A stretch of 64,000 nucleotides of DNA. Source: Brachionus manjavacas. Its lineage: Eukaryota > Rotifera > Eurotatoria > Ploima > Brachionidae. The stretch spans positions 6,958,501 through 7,022,500 of the forward strand of contig JAHQIY010000001.1 of NCBI GenBank assembly GCA_019054805.1, in the 5' to 3' direction. Both the position numbers and the translations under genes were made by a program. A model generated the notes under the pieces. The model ran no database searches and was not told the origin of the DNA. It was given only the letters and a program-made list of their open reading frames with translations. Positions 22,641 through 33,909 of the stretch are shown here, in pieces. Numbering within the stretch: position 1 is the first letter of the stretch; every line of letters begins with the position of its first letter.

Positions 22641-23087
22641 TTTTAATCTCATTTTTTTGTATCTTCAGCCTCAACCGTATCATCAAGTTGATTTTCCTGA
22701 TTATTGACTGAAAAGAGTTGTTGAGGAAAGTTGAGGAGGCTTCAGACATTTTTGAGTTTAGCCAGTTTCTAGTTTATATTTTTTGTAAGTAAAATTCAAT
22801 GAATAGTATATCAAATATGTTTAGCTTAAAATATTACGCAATTAAGAAATTCATTTAATTAAAACTGGTAATTTTTTGAAGGGTAAGTGTCAAAAAACAA
22901 AAAATTAGCACTATTATGATAAAAATCTACTTTAGAAAACAATTATCTACATTTGAATAAAAATATCATTTGAAAAAAATTTTTATCTTATTACAAAAAT
23001 TATTTATCTAATATTTATTTTATCTATTTTTTTAAATAAAATTATCTACTAAAAAAAACATTTATCTCCCAACGAAAAACTATACCG

Positions 23088-23240
23088 AATCGAATATATG
23101 CCAACTTAAGAAATGGAAGCAGATGTTTTAACCAAAGGACTTCAAAAATAAAGCATTACAAGGCAATTGATTTACATTATCTAAGAAATTGATTTGCGAA
23201 TTGAGGGCATGAGTTTAAGAATATTTTGACAATCAATTTC
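23088..23240 (+). pseudogene. copia pol 3' end, resuming after the MULE-A insertion
   Basis: After the second copy of AATCGAATA (23088-23096) the plus strand reads EMEADVLTKGLQK, the terminal block of copia RNase H where an 'ADxLTK' motif is nearly invariant. It continues the frame interrupted at 18195, apart from one base and two stops. Confidence 0.8.
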
Positions 23241-23638
23241 TCAAAGATTTAAAAATTAATTTAAGAATATCCTTAGTTACAACTCAAATAAATTTTATTT
23301 TATCTTATTCTAAAATTTCTTCTTTTTAATTTGAAAATTAAAAGACTTTCAATTCTAGTTTTTATTTAGTTAAGATTTCTCAAACCTTATTTCAACAGTT
23401 CCTTTTGTATTTTTTATTATTCTAGAAAAATATGTAATCACTGTTCTGGAATTGAACTCATTTTTCCGCATTATAAAAGCCATTCACCGACTTAAAAATT
23501 TGGAGCCCTTTTTTTTTAAATTGATTTTGAAAACTTTTTTAAAAGACTAATAAATACTTTTGAGTAAAAAAATTATTTTCTTATTTCTACAAAAAATAAT
23601 AGAACTTAAAGATTTTTGCTTTAAAAAACAGGGAAAAA
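23241..23638. other. AT-rich spacer, possibly copia 3' LTR
   Basis: No gene is visible. Its place just after copia pol suggests LTR sequence, but no second copy is present to confirm it. Confidence 0.35.
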
Positions 23639-23883
23639 TTTCCTTACCTTCACTAATATATTTCCATATCTTCACTAATATATTTACATCTTAACTAATA
23701 AAATAAAGCTCCACTATATAATTTGGGACCATCTAATCAATTTTAAATATAAATCGATAGTTTATAGTAATAATCAATTATTTATTTATTTAAGCAAACG
23801 ACAAACAGACAAAAAATAAGAAAAAATAATGAGAAATTATAAGATATAAATAGAAAAATAAGCGACCAACAAACTTTTACATC

Positions 23884-24607
23884 TTAACAAGAGCCTTGGT
23901 AACTAGCAATGCCGATGATGTGCTTGCAAATATTCTTTTTGACATACTCGGGACAACTACACTTGCTGGGGCGGAAGTCTTGATCGTCGAATGTGACGAC
24001 TCGGCACATGTTGATTCCACGGATGAAAACATCGAAGCTCTTCCAACTTGTCTTCTTCAGCGCGCTCTCATAGGTTGTAATATCGACAGGTTGAAGCTCG
24101 TTCTTCTTTGAGAGACCACTGGCAATATAGTGCTTGTTACCTTTACTGATGATGTTCTTCGCGAGCAAGAGCCACTTCCAGGCACTGTCTAAAAGAGGTT
24201 TTGTTTCAGCAGTTGGAGTTTTAGAAGATTTTAGTTTTTTTAAAAGTTTGAGAGGAGCGAAGCAAGTAGCATTTGACCGGGCATTTACTACCCCGGACAA
24301 TGTTGCATCGGTAAAATATCTTCTGTCCCTCGAAGGTGTCTTTGATTTTTTGCTGAGCCCATTGTTGTTCGTTATGTGTTGGAACCGCAGCTAAAGCATC
24401 CTTGTACGAGTGATAAGTCTCCAACTTATTATTGCAAAGTCCATGTCCACGCCTAATCTTCTTCTTCTTGGCTGCTGGTTCTTCACTGCCACTAGTGTCA
24501 TATTCGCTGTCGCTAATAGCATTTAGATCGAAAGCCTTGTGGACTGTCATGACGGTGCTGGTACTGGTATCGGCGGTTACATTCGTCGTATTGGCGGTTT
24601 CATCCAT
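23884..24607 (-). pseudogene. MULE-C protein: N-terminal zinc domain joined to SWIM finger, transposase core deleted
   Basis: The ATG at 24607 opens an acidic/basic N-terminus, then LETYHSYKDALAA and IFYRCNIVRGSKCPVKCYLL, a FLYWCH/WRKY-like zinc module common at the start of MULE transposases. Near 24260-24300 the reading frame shifts, and the second frame runs to 23884 with WKSFDVFIRGINMCRVVTF and the SWIM finger CSCPEYVKKNICKHIIGIA. The roughly 300-residue DDE core that normally lies between is gone. Overlapping frames at the junction suggest deletion plus a one- or two-base change. This block is richer in G+C than its surroundings. Confidence 0.75.
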
Positions 24608-24986
24608 GTCAACTGGTATGGCTATACTATTCTATTTTAGAAATGATGAGATTAAAAAGGATAAAAATAATAAGATTGATAAAAAATACTAAAAAAAATC
24701 TCAAAAATCGTTACATATCGAAAGTATTTACCTCTTTTATTTATAGCCATATCAGTTGACCTTGCGGAGTGAGTCAAGTAAAAAAAATCAAAGCTTTTCC
24801 GATTTCCGATCAGACCATTTCCCAATTCCATTAAAAGCAACTAAAAGACCGAAGTTTTTTTCCTCGAAATTCTCAGAATTGGTTTGATGATGACGAATTT
24901 ATTTAGATGAGGTTTAATAAATTAGAGTTGACTTTGAAATATATTAGGTTTCATTTAATTTATTAGTATAGATATATATAATTATA

Positions 24987-27900
24987 GTTTACCAAGTCGA
25001 GAAATAGAAGACAATGAAAGTGGGTTCAAAACGGCTGGTCCAAGACGTAGGAAAAAAATAAAGCCTCTACACAAACCAACATCGAAAACGCTGATAAAAA
25101 TGTAGACCATGGACTAAAAACTTGTGAACGAAAATTTGACGTATATTTGGGGCGTATATCCAAAGAAGAGGATGATTCAAAAGTTTAAAATGTCGTTTGA
25201 TCAATTGTGAAAATTTTTAACTTTGAGCCAATCACAACAATACAACAAAACTTTAAGTCATATAAGTTCACTATTAGTCTGTTTGACAAAGAAATTATCA
25301 AGAATAAATCATTATGGCCTAAAGGCACAATCATCTCAAGATATAAGCGACCTTTCTTGAACAAACAACAACCAAATACAAACAATGAAAACCAAAAATA
25401 CGAACCAACTAGTGTACCAATGTCCACAGAAAATAACTCACAAATTCAATTAATAAACTCTCAAAACTCAATTTTAAGTAAATAAATCGTTCTATTGATC
25501 TTTCATTACTATTGTTATGCATAAAAAAGTTAGTATATCTAGTTTAAAATGTAATAATGTAAAAGCAAATATTCCGTATGTCAAACATCTAGTGATGAAC
25601 TCATCTATTTGTTATCTGAGTGAATTATAGACAAAAAAAATGAATACAATATTATAAAAAATTTAAGAAGTAAAAATCACTTAAAAAATAATCCTATATA
25701 TCAATCTGATATGCCAAATTACCAGAAAAAAGGGAGACCTTTTGGAGGTCAATGTTGGATTACAAATGATACATGTGAAATTTTAGGCTATGAGTTCTTC
25801 AAAAGACACTTGACTTATGTAAATGTAAAGGTTCACGGTAATGAACTCCTATGTATTGGCGTTCATATGCCATTTGATGACCCAAAAAACAAATCACATA
25901 CAAGATCTTTGTATGAATAAATCATTTCCAGAATTTTTATGTATGTAAACTTATTTAAGAAGCGTAATGTTCCAGTTATTATTCTCGGTGATTTTAATGT
26001 AGATCCGTTTAGATATAATAGGTTTGATGAACTACTAAGGTAAATGATTAAGGAATTAGATCTTATTTTAATCAGCAGTCTGAATACTCAGGAATGTTCT
26101 TATACTTATGAAAAAGAAACTGAAAACAAAAAAAAATATTATGCGAATCTAGATCATGTTTTATTAAGTAATCAAAATTATGTTTCATTTAAGGATTTAG
26201 AATGTAATATTATAGATGATATAGGAAATATGAGTGATCATAGTACAGTTGAAATCCAGTTTTATATAAAATTAATGAATTTTCTTAATTTTCTTCAAAA
26301 TAACCATTCAGTCAATAACTACGTAAATAATATAAATTTCAATAATCCTGAAACTCAACAGTTCTTTAAAACTAGTTTAAAGATTAATATTATAAATAAT
26401 TGTGGAATATATATGCAAAAAAAGTATTTATGTGTCAGGACAGGAACAAATTGAAAAGTTTTATAAAAGTATTTGTGAATCATTTACTAGTGCCTTAGAT
26501 CAAACCATTGATTTTCAGAAATTAATTAAAAAAAATGTATATTTTTCGAATATACATTTTTTAATAACGTAAGAAAAAAAAGCTGGTTCAGTCATGAACT
26601 ATTAACCATTAAGAACAGACTTGTTGAAATTAGAGACTTACTTAAATGTAATAATAATTTAATAATACAGGAAGAGAGTAAATGCCTTAAAAAATATTTT
26701 AGAAGAATACAGCGAAGAAATATATTTCTTCACGAAAATAACCATTTAATTAAATTAGAAAAATTATCTTTTGATAAAAATAGAGCAAAATTTTGGAAGT
26801 ACATTAATAAACAAAAAAAAATAACAGGGAAACTAAATTAGAAGTAAAAGTACCAATTAACCAACTTTTTGAACATTATAAAGATATTTTCTCACAGACT
26901 CAAGATTTAGATTATGAACAAAAATTAATCAAAGAAAATGTAGATAAAACTTAACCGTGAAGGTAGAGCTCCAGAATATGATCAAGATCTACTTAAAAAG
27001 ATTAAAGATGAGTGCAAAAACTCAAATGTAAAAGGAAACGATATGATTTCTTACTCTATGTTACAGAATGGAAATGATATTGAAATTAGGTCTATTTTGT
27101 TAAAGTTTTTTAACCAGATGGGCACTTTTGTTCAATTCCAGCAGAACTTAATATATCAAAAATAAGGCCAATAATAAAAGATCCATTAAAAAATTAGATA
27201 ACTTAATCAACATTAGACCTATTTCAATTTCGAATTGTCTTGCTCAAATTCTTGAAAAATTAATACCAATGAGCTCACCAAATTTATCAAAAGCTATTAA
27301 AAACCAATTTGGATTTAAGAAAAAAACTTTGTGTAACGATGCCTTATTTGTTGTTAAAGAGACACTATTTAAATATCTAAAAAACAATTCAGGACGCAAA
27401 ATTGCATCCTTGGATGCTGAAAAAGCATTCGATAAAGTTTGGAGAGATGGACTGTTTTATAAATTGATTCCTAAAATGGATATAAATTATTGGTTTATTC
27501 TCAAAAAATATTATGATCTCTCTTCAGGTATTATCTTCTTTGATGAAAATAAAAAAACAGAAAGTTTCAAAAATAAATGTGGAGTAAAACAAGGGGGAAT
27601 TATTTCTCCTTTCCTATTTAATGTCTTTTTAAACGATTTAATTGAAGAATTTATTTCTAAAGAAATAGGAGCTCTTTTTAACAGGCACAATGTATGTATA
27701 ATTGTATATGCAGATGACATTCTTTTGTTGAGTCCAGTGGACTCGCATTTACAAGAGCTCCAAGGTATATGTAATAAATATGGAAAAAAATGGAAAATAA
27801 AATTTAACCCGTCTAAATCTATGATAATTGAATTTGGAAAAATATTTTTAAAAATGAATTTTATCTAGGCAATTATCATTTAACAAAAGTAGAAAGACTA

Positions 27901-28661
27901 TCTCGGTATTGAGATTCCATCAAATCTAGACTTTGAGTCAAAATCTATAAATAAAATCTCTAAGGTGCATCAAGCTATTTTTTCCTTATCATTTCTAGGA
28001 TTAAAAAAATGTAAAATTTCACCCTTCTTACAATCTTTCATTTATAAAACGTATTGCTTGTCACAATTAACATATGGACTCGGGACTACAACTTTAGGAA
28101 AAAAAACAAAAGAGGCCCTAAATACCTCACAGAATAATCTACTAAGACATATAATAGGATTAAAAGGTAGATGCCATATGAAAGACGTTTACAAATTTTT
28201 AACATTGATGAACTTTACATTCAATCTAAACTCTCTTTTCTAGGAACCTTGAAATTTAATAAGCTTTCATACGATATATTTCATGATTTAACTAAAACAT
28301 CTAGAGACATCGGATCTAGATTAAAAGCATTTGATCATGATATAATAACATTAGAAAATTTTTTAAATTGGACATAATTAACATATATAATAATTCTGGA
28401 GTCCTAAAAAAGGATCTTAAATTACAATTCAAACTAAAAGATGGACTAACTGACTCTATTAATTTATGTTTAAACAATATAAATAATAGAAAATATTTCT
28501 TCTTCTTCAAGAATTAACTAAATCATTTTGATTTTAAATGTTTAAAATTTATGTTTTTTTACATGTATTTTTATCTGTATTTAATCTTCTCTAATTTTTC
28601 AAATTTAAAATTTTTTCATTTACTTCTCCTAATAGGAGGTTGATTCAATTTAAATAAATAA
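24987..28661 (+). mobile_element. LINE (non-LTR retrotransposon) with 11-bp target duplication, multiply frameshifted
   Basis: ATATAATTATA at 24976-24986 and 28662-28672 flanks the insertion. In order on the plus strand: an ORF1 remnant (about 25020-25485, including KEIIKNKSLWPKGTIISRYK); an APE-type endonuclease (PVIILGDFNVDPFRYN near 25975, DHVLLSNQN near 26150, MSDHSTVEI near 26230); reverse transcriptase (27269-27868, with DAEKAFDKVW, GVKQGGIISP and IIVYADDILLL); and a C-terminal domain (27965-28380). The 3' end has a small hairpin (CTCCTAATAGGAG) and an AAATAAATAAAT tail. Stops throughout ORF1 and the endonuclease make it inactive. Confidence 0.9.
27269..27868 (+). pseudogene. LINE reverse transcriptase domain, best-preserved part
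   Basis: An open stretch of about 200 codons: LDAEKAFDKVWRDGLF (motif A region), KCGVKQGGIISPFLFNVFLN (motif B), VYADDILLLS (catalytic motif C), then the motif D/E area with KFNPSKSM. The catalytic aspartates are intact, but the frame is closed on both sides, so no complete protein can be made. Confidence 0.85.
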
Positions 28662-28750
28662 ATATAATTATACTCAAAAGGAAATTTATTAGATGAAGAA
28701 TAGATATTAATTAGATGACGAATTGGAAATATATTAGTGAAGGTAGGAAA

Positions 28751-29319
28751 TGATAACCAATAAAAACTAAATATCCTATTCAAAATAGTCTTTTATTAAG
28801 AGATCTCTTGTAAATAGATTTTATTTTTTTGAGAAATTTTCGACTTGATGATTTCGATAAATTGAAAAATTTGGAAAAATAAGTAAAAAAATTCAGGATC
28901 CAAGCTTGATCCTAAACTTTTAAACAAAAAAATTATTTTATTTTGCGAAAAATTTGAAATAATATTTTAAATGATTGATGACATGCATTTTACTGTTTCG
29001 TCTAAAATTTTTTACGTAAATTCAGAATTTGTAAATTTTTGTTAAAAAAATGTCCAGATTTTATAAAATATTTTATTCTATTAGGTGTATAAAATAAAAT
29101 TAAAGTATTGCATGTAAAATATTTTATTCTATTTAAAAAAACTTACTTATTTAGTAAGTAAATAAGTAAGTGTTTCAAGTAAGTTTTTTAAAAAAAAAAG
29201 GTTAATTGTTATATTTTATTTACTTCTTAGCTTGATCTTCTGAATTTCTAGTAACTTATTTCGGAGTTTTAATAATAGAAACTATTAAATTTAGTGTCAA
29301 TAAAAAATTCGAAAATAAA
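28751..29319. other. AT-rich spacer with a hairpin
   Basis: No gene. Around 29134-29192 the sequence folds on itself: AAAAAACTTACTT pairs with AAGTAAGTTTTTT, and CTTACTTATTTA with TAAATAAGTAAG. It may be a small foldback remnant. Confidence 0.5.
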
Positions 29320-30375
29320 ATGGGCAAAAGTCAAATAAATAGAGAAAAAATGAAGTAGAAAAAAAGTGTTTAAAGTGTTAATTTGTTGGACTTAACTGAT
29401 TTGAAATTTTCGTCTCTTTTAAGGTTTTTTTAAAAAAAATCAATCAAAATTTTAAAGTTTATTCAAAAAAATCCATTTTGTTTCTATTCAGATTAAAATG
29501 ATTTTTCGTAAAATTATTTATGGGCATAATGCCTGACATAATCAATCACATACTTTTGTGGGAATATGTTTTCATCAATACCAAGAGCACCTCCCCAAAA
29601 ACCTCCGACAGCAGTGTTTAAAATGATATTAAATTCATTATCAAAAGGCCAGTTGTTGTAGTTGCTATTCGCAGGTCTGTCATATCGGAAATAAATCTGT
29701 CCATCAACATATCCTCTAATGCTTGTTTCTGACCAATAAAGCTGATACAAATGAAATTGATTGCTAGCATCATTTACTTTTGTTGATTTGCCTATTTGTG
29801 TTCCTATGATGTGGTTAAAATCTTTACAATGAATTGTAGCATGAACAATATTTTGTTCATATCCAACATGTTCCATTATATCGATCTCTCCATCATTTGG
29901 CCAATTCAATGGTCTTCCAGCAGACAATAACCAGAAAGCCGGCCATGTTCCTCTACCATATGGAAGTTGAGCTTTCATTTCATAAACACCATATCGAAAT
30001 TTTTTTGTACTCATAAGTCTCGCAGATGTGAACTTCATGTTGTTCTTCCATTCTTTTCTCGTGTGAATTGTCAACATTCCATTACTGATTTCAGTATTTT
30101 CATTGTTATTTGTATAGTATTGTAGTTCATTGTTTCCCCATCCATGTCCACCTGTCTCTTGGTTCCAATTTGACATAAAGCTTGACAATGAATCAAACTC
30201 ATCGGACCACAAAAGTTGACCTTTGAGACTATCGATCCCTGAACTTACATTAAAGTTTTCATCTAAAACTCCACATACCATAGTCATGTCGCCAGTTGAA
30301 AATGCGTTACTTTTTGAAACAGAACCTTTCTTCATCCAGCAAGTTCCTCCATTATATGTGGTCCACGTAAAATGG
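29320..30375. repeat. segmental duplication copy B (pairs with 10118-11172)
   Basis: It begins at ATGGGCAAAAGTC and ends at CCACGTAAAATGG, where the two loci diverge abruptly in the middle of a PAN domain codon stretch (after HFTWTTYNGG on the coding strand). Only scattered substitutions separate the copies. Confidence 0.9.
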
Positions 30376-30887
30376 GTACATTCCGGTGTTTGTAAGCATT
30401 GAGCTCCACATAATTTTCCTGCTGCTTGACTATTGCTCAAATCGTTTTCTTTCCAATCGCAAGCATGAGCCCAAACTACTTGATTTGAATCATTGTTCCA
30501 ATCAATAGAATTCGATTTCTGTTTAATGAGACCACATACAAAGCCTTCGTTAGCTTTTAGAGCACTTTCTTTACTAATTGCATTCGTTTTCATCCAACAA
30601 GTCCCTCCTTCTAAATTAGTCCATGAAAAATGAGTACAGCCAGGGGTTTGAGCGCAAGCTTTTCCACATTTTTCACCCACCATTTTTTCATTTTTTAGAT
30701 TATTTTCATGAAAGTCACAACCAATTGCCCAGTAAAGATTGTTTTGCAAATCTAAATTCCATTGTAATGCGTTTGACGTCTCACATTCTAGATATTAGAA
30801 AACATTTAGACTAAATTAAAAAAAATTAAAATTATTACTCATTATCAAAGAGAGGCTAATAATCAAAAGCCAAAAAATTAGATCCAT
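29514..30887 (-). CDS. secreted GH16 beta-1,3-glucanase with two PAN/Apple-like domains, copy B
   Basis: Exon 1 (30887-30839) encodes the signal peptide MDLIFWLLIISLSLIM. A 51-nt intron with GTAATAAT and ATATCTAG borders separates exon 2 (30787-29514), giving 440 aa. Two PAN/Apple-like modules follow (residues about 25-105 and 115-195), each with the GCDF or ACDW start, paired Cys, THFxW and GGTCWMK blocks. The GH16 domain (about 205-440) has the catalytic GEIDIMEHVG plus GGHGWGNNELQYYT and WPAFWLLSAG, all canonical for laminarinase-type enzymes. It is likely secreted and active on beta-1,3-glucan; PAN modules usually bind carbohydrate or protein (inferred). The open frame has no ATG at its upstream edge because the start lies in exon 1. 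Confidence 0.9.
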
Positions 30888-31825
30888 TTTTTGTTTTCAG
30901 TTAATCTAAAAATAATCAAAAAATGATTTATAATTAAAAAAGAAATTTTTAAATTTCAAACAGTGATTTTTTTATTTCTCTTTTTTTTTCAAAAATAAAT
31001 AAATATTGTGATTAAAAATTTTACTGTTTTTCTCTAAAAAAGCTAGGGAAACTATAGGAAAAGTTACTTTATTTTACGTAAGTTAAATTAAATTACATTA
31101 AAACTTACGTAAATTTTCGTAAGGATTTTCAGTTTTCCTTTTAATAATGTTATCTTACATTAAAAGAGGATGTTAAGAAAAAAAGAAACACTCTGAGCTT
31201 TTAATAAAAATTCTGTAATTATTTTGAGATAAATCTCGAATGTCATTTACAACCGGATGCTTTCAATTGTCACCAAAGCCGTCCTTCATCAAAAATTTGG
31301 ATTTTGTTTTGAATTCGGAATTTTAAAAAATATTTTTCAATTTTATTTATATTCCAAGTTTTAATGACTCAAGCAAAAAAAATATTTGTTTAATGATGTT
31401 TGAAGAATAATAATTCCATTAAAATTAAATAAAACTAATTTAATCATAATAAAAATCATTCAAGTAAATTTTTTCTGGTGTATAAGTCAGCATTGACTTA
31501 TTGCTTTAACGGCATCAAGTCAATGCATTAAGAATAAAAGACTGCAATAAATTGGGCATGTACTTAGAATGAAAGAAAATTTTTTTTATTTTATAGCTTT
31601 ATACACAAAATTAAGCAATATATACTTAATTAAACGAGAATGATAACTAATTTCTTAAATAAAAACAAAATTGGAAAAATGATTCTAATTCTTTGGCTAT
31701 TAAATATAAAATTTATATTTAATTAGCTTGTTTTATATTAAAATCTATTTTGAATAATTTCGTTAAAAATTTGAATTTAATTTTCCTATTTTGTAATTCT
31801 AAAGATGATACTGAATTATCTTTAG
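30888..31825. other. AT-rich spacer, no gene seen
   Basis: Upstream region of glucanase B. A short cluster of TTACGTAA-like words lies at about 31075-31130. No coding frame or clear promoter motif. Confidence 0.4.
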
Positions 31826-31905
31826 TAACAATTGTCCCTTTTCTATCTATCCTAGTAGATAATGGGGAGGCGATCATATCCTTTTCTAGAAACAGGCCCC
31901 TTTTA
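31826..31905. repeat. diverged fragment of the foldback element arm
   Basis: AACAATTGTCCCTTTTCTAT and GGGGAGGCGATCATATCC match the inner arm of the foldback element at 41785-41860 (AATAATTGTCCCTATTCTAT, GGGGAGGCGCTCATCTCC) with several differences. Only this part is present. Confidence 0.65.
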
Positions 31906-32619
31906 TGATGAAAGAAGTTTCAGCATTACCCCCGTATTCCAGATATATTTTGAAGAATTTTTCCACTCTCAGCGATTTTTAAACCTTGATCCTCTGTTTG
32001 CTGAACTAACACCCAATTTATTCGACTTCATTGGCTACTTAATTATCTAGTGTTCATAAATTATCGTTATTTGCCGAATTCAGAGAAGTCATTGAGAAAA
32101 GATAGGTTAGATTTGATAACAAAACAACCAGAGTAGTAATAACGACTCATCCATCTAAAATTACAAAAATAGAATTAAAATGTAATTGTTAAGGAAAATT
32201 TGTTTTGTGATTCATAATGTCATGAGAGTATTCTTATTATTAATTGCTCAAAAAAGAGATTTTTAGTAAAATCAATTCAACTTTTAATAAAATAGCATTT
32301 TTTTTATTTTAAGCTTAATAAATTGCTGTAAAATTAGCTTAAGCTTAAGCTAAACGAAAAAAAAGGTTGATAATTACCTGTATTTTTCAAACAATTAGTT
32401 ATTTCTTTAAAAAATTAGGACAAATTTTGTCAGAAAAAAAATTAAAATCAAAATTACTATATTTTTTTACTATTTATTTATTGAAAATTATTTAATTTAC
32501 ACTTACTTGAGTGAACTATTATTTTAAATAATTTTTGTCTGATTTTTTTTACTTTTTGAAAAGACTATTATTTTTAGACTTTTTTATAATTAATTTAAAC
32601 CATTCAAGTATTTTACAAT
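31906..32619. other. AT-rich spacer, no gene seen
   Basis: No coding frame. It may include the 3' untranslated and terminal part of the hAT element, but no terminal inverted repeat was found. Confidence 0.4.
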
Positions 32620-33870
32620 TCAGTCTTTCATTAAATCCATGTTACTTACCAATAAAGACGTGGCTTCTAGGTTTTTAGCTGTCAATCTCGATCTATGGGG
32701 TCGGTTGATATAACCTGATTTAGAAAAAAACCTTTCAACTGGTCCTGTGAAGCTGGTATTGATAAGTATTTTCTAGCAAGCGTTGCTAGTGCTGGAAACT
32801 TTGACTTGTTTATCAACCAAAAATTCGATAAATTGTCATCATCGTTATAATAGATTTTTTTGTATTGTTCCAATTCATTTTTGAATTTTGCTTTATCATT
32901 ATTTACTTCTTCGCTTACATTTGATTTATTTAAAAAGCTAAAAAATTTTCGGCGTTTTGTAGGCGATTTTTTGAGACTAACATCAGAATCGGTGCTAGCT
33001 ATACTCAGTGGTCTTAAATTTTTTGTCAGTTGATTTGAGCTACATGGAATGTTTTTTTCATTGTTAATAGAATTTTCATCTTCCTGCCAAGGGCCTATAT
33101 TTTGCCATTCATTGTTTAATTGATCTTCTAAGCGTTTTGAAAACAACAACTTTTCATCCGAATTTAAATCTGAAATTTCTAACCATTCATTTTAAATAAG
33201 GGATCCAAGAAATAAGATTTTTACCATGAATATTCATTTGTATTCTTGTTTGACAAATCTAAGATTCCAGCGAATCGCGTCTTGATTTGAGTCCTCAATT
33301 CATTAATGAATGGTTTCAAGCTGTTATTTACCGGTATGAAATTATCTAAATGTTAATAGTTGGAATAAGCTAGGCACTACTAAGCTTAAAGTTGAATACT
33401 GTTCTCTTTGGATTACATTTGTAACATATTCAAAGGGTTCTAGAATATTGATAACGCCTGACAGTCTTGAATGTTCATTTTGACTTAAAATTAATCCATG
33501 GTTATCGATATTTTTAAGGCTTTCATTTATGTCGGTTAATTTGATCTTGCAAATAGCCTTCAAGCTATAAATCTCGCTATTCCAGCGTACTTTGATAGGC
33601 TTTGGAATAGAATTGTAATTTTTTTCGGTTAATAAGTTGCAACCAATTTTTTTAGTCTATATTTTGCTGATATTTTTGTACATTTTGCGATAATACGCCC
33701 AACGTTGTTAAATTTTTATAAGGCTATTTTTAACAACAAGCTGTAGGCTATGTGCAAAGCATCTCAAATGTATCAATCCCGAATTATGAAAAATGTCGCT
33801 CTCTAAAATATCCTCTGATAGATTAACTTCGTCTTCAGAGCTAGTATTTTCGCCCTCAGATTATTTCCCT
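32620..33870 (-). pseudogene. hAT transposase, C-terminal half
   Basis: The minus strand reads GLIHLRCFAHSLQLVVKNSL near 33800 (the C-x2-H block after the second catalytic region), then IPKPIKVRWNSEIYSL and RLSGVINILEPFEYVTNVIQ, then the dimerisation region NFWLINKSKFPALATLARKY and, after one frameshift near 32740, VERFFSKSGYINRPHRSRL. Those blocks are diagnostic of hAT transposases. Stops interrupt it in several places, among them near 33715 and 33345. The matching N-terminal half lies on the opposite strand from 33910. Confidence 0.85.
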
Positions 33871-33909
33871 TAAAATAGTTTATTTTAAAATAAATTTTGA
33901 ATTTTTTTT

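Larger units (their letters stand above)
18196..23087 (-). mobile_element. Mutator-like element (MULE-A), 4.9 kb, with nested insertions
   Basis: The left end GGGTATATTTTTTG and the reverse complement of the right end CGGTATAGTTTTTCG align as terminal inverted repeats that stay similar for about 45 bp, including AGATAA and TTTAGTA blocks. The element sits inside copia pol with a 9-bp target duplication. It contains a minus-strand MULE transposase remnant, a Tigger/pogo element and remains of another MULE on the plus strand. Confidence 0.75.
23639..28750 (-). mobile_element. MULE-C with terminal inverted repeats, split by a LINE
   Basis: The left end (TTTCCTTACCTTCACTAATA...) and the reverse complement of the right end (TTTCCTACCTTCACTAATA...) match over about 70 bp with small differences. 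The left repeat holds direct repeats of about 22 bp (CTTCACTAATATATTTCC). Without the LINE at 24987-28661 the element is about 1.4 kb and encodes only the deleted SWIM-finger protein, so it is non-autonomous. No target duplication was identified with confidence. Confidence 0.75.

Noticed and set aside
22633..22760. Minus-strand MSEASSTFLNNSFQ reading as a first exon of MULE-A
   Set aside because: Composition is suggestive, but no phase-matched join to the transposase exon could be shown.
31862..32050. Plus-strand open frame of 62 codons
   Set aside because: Its start overlaps the foldback-arm fragment and it has no motif; chance frame.
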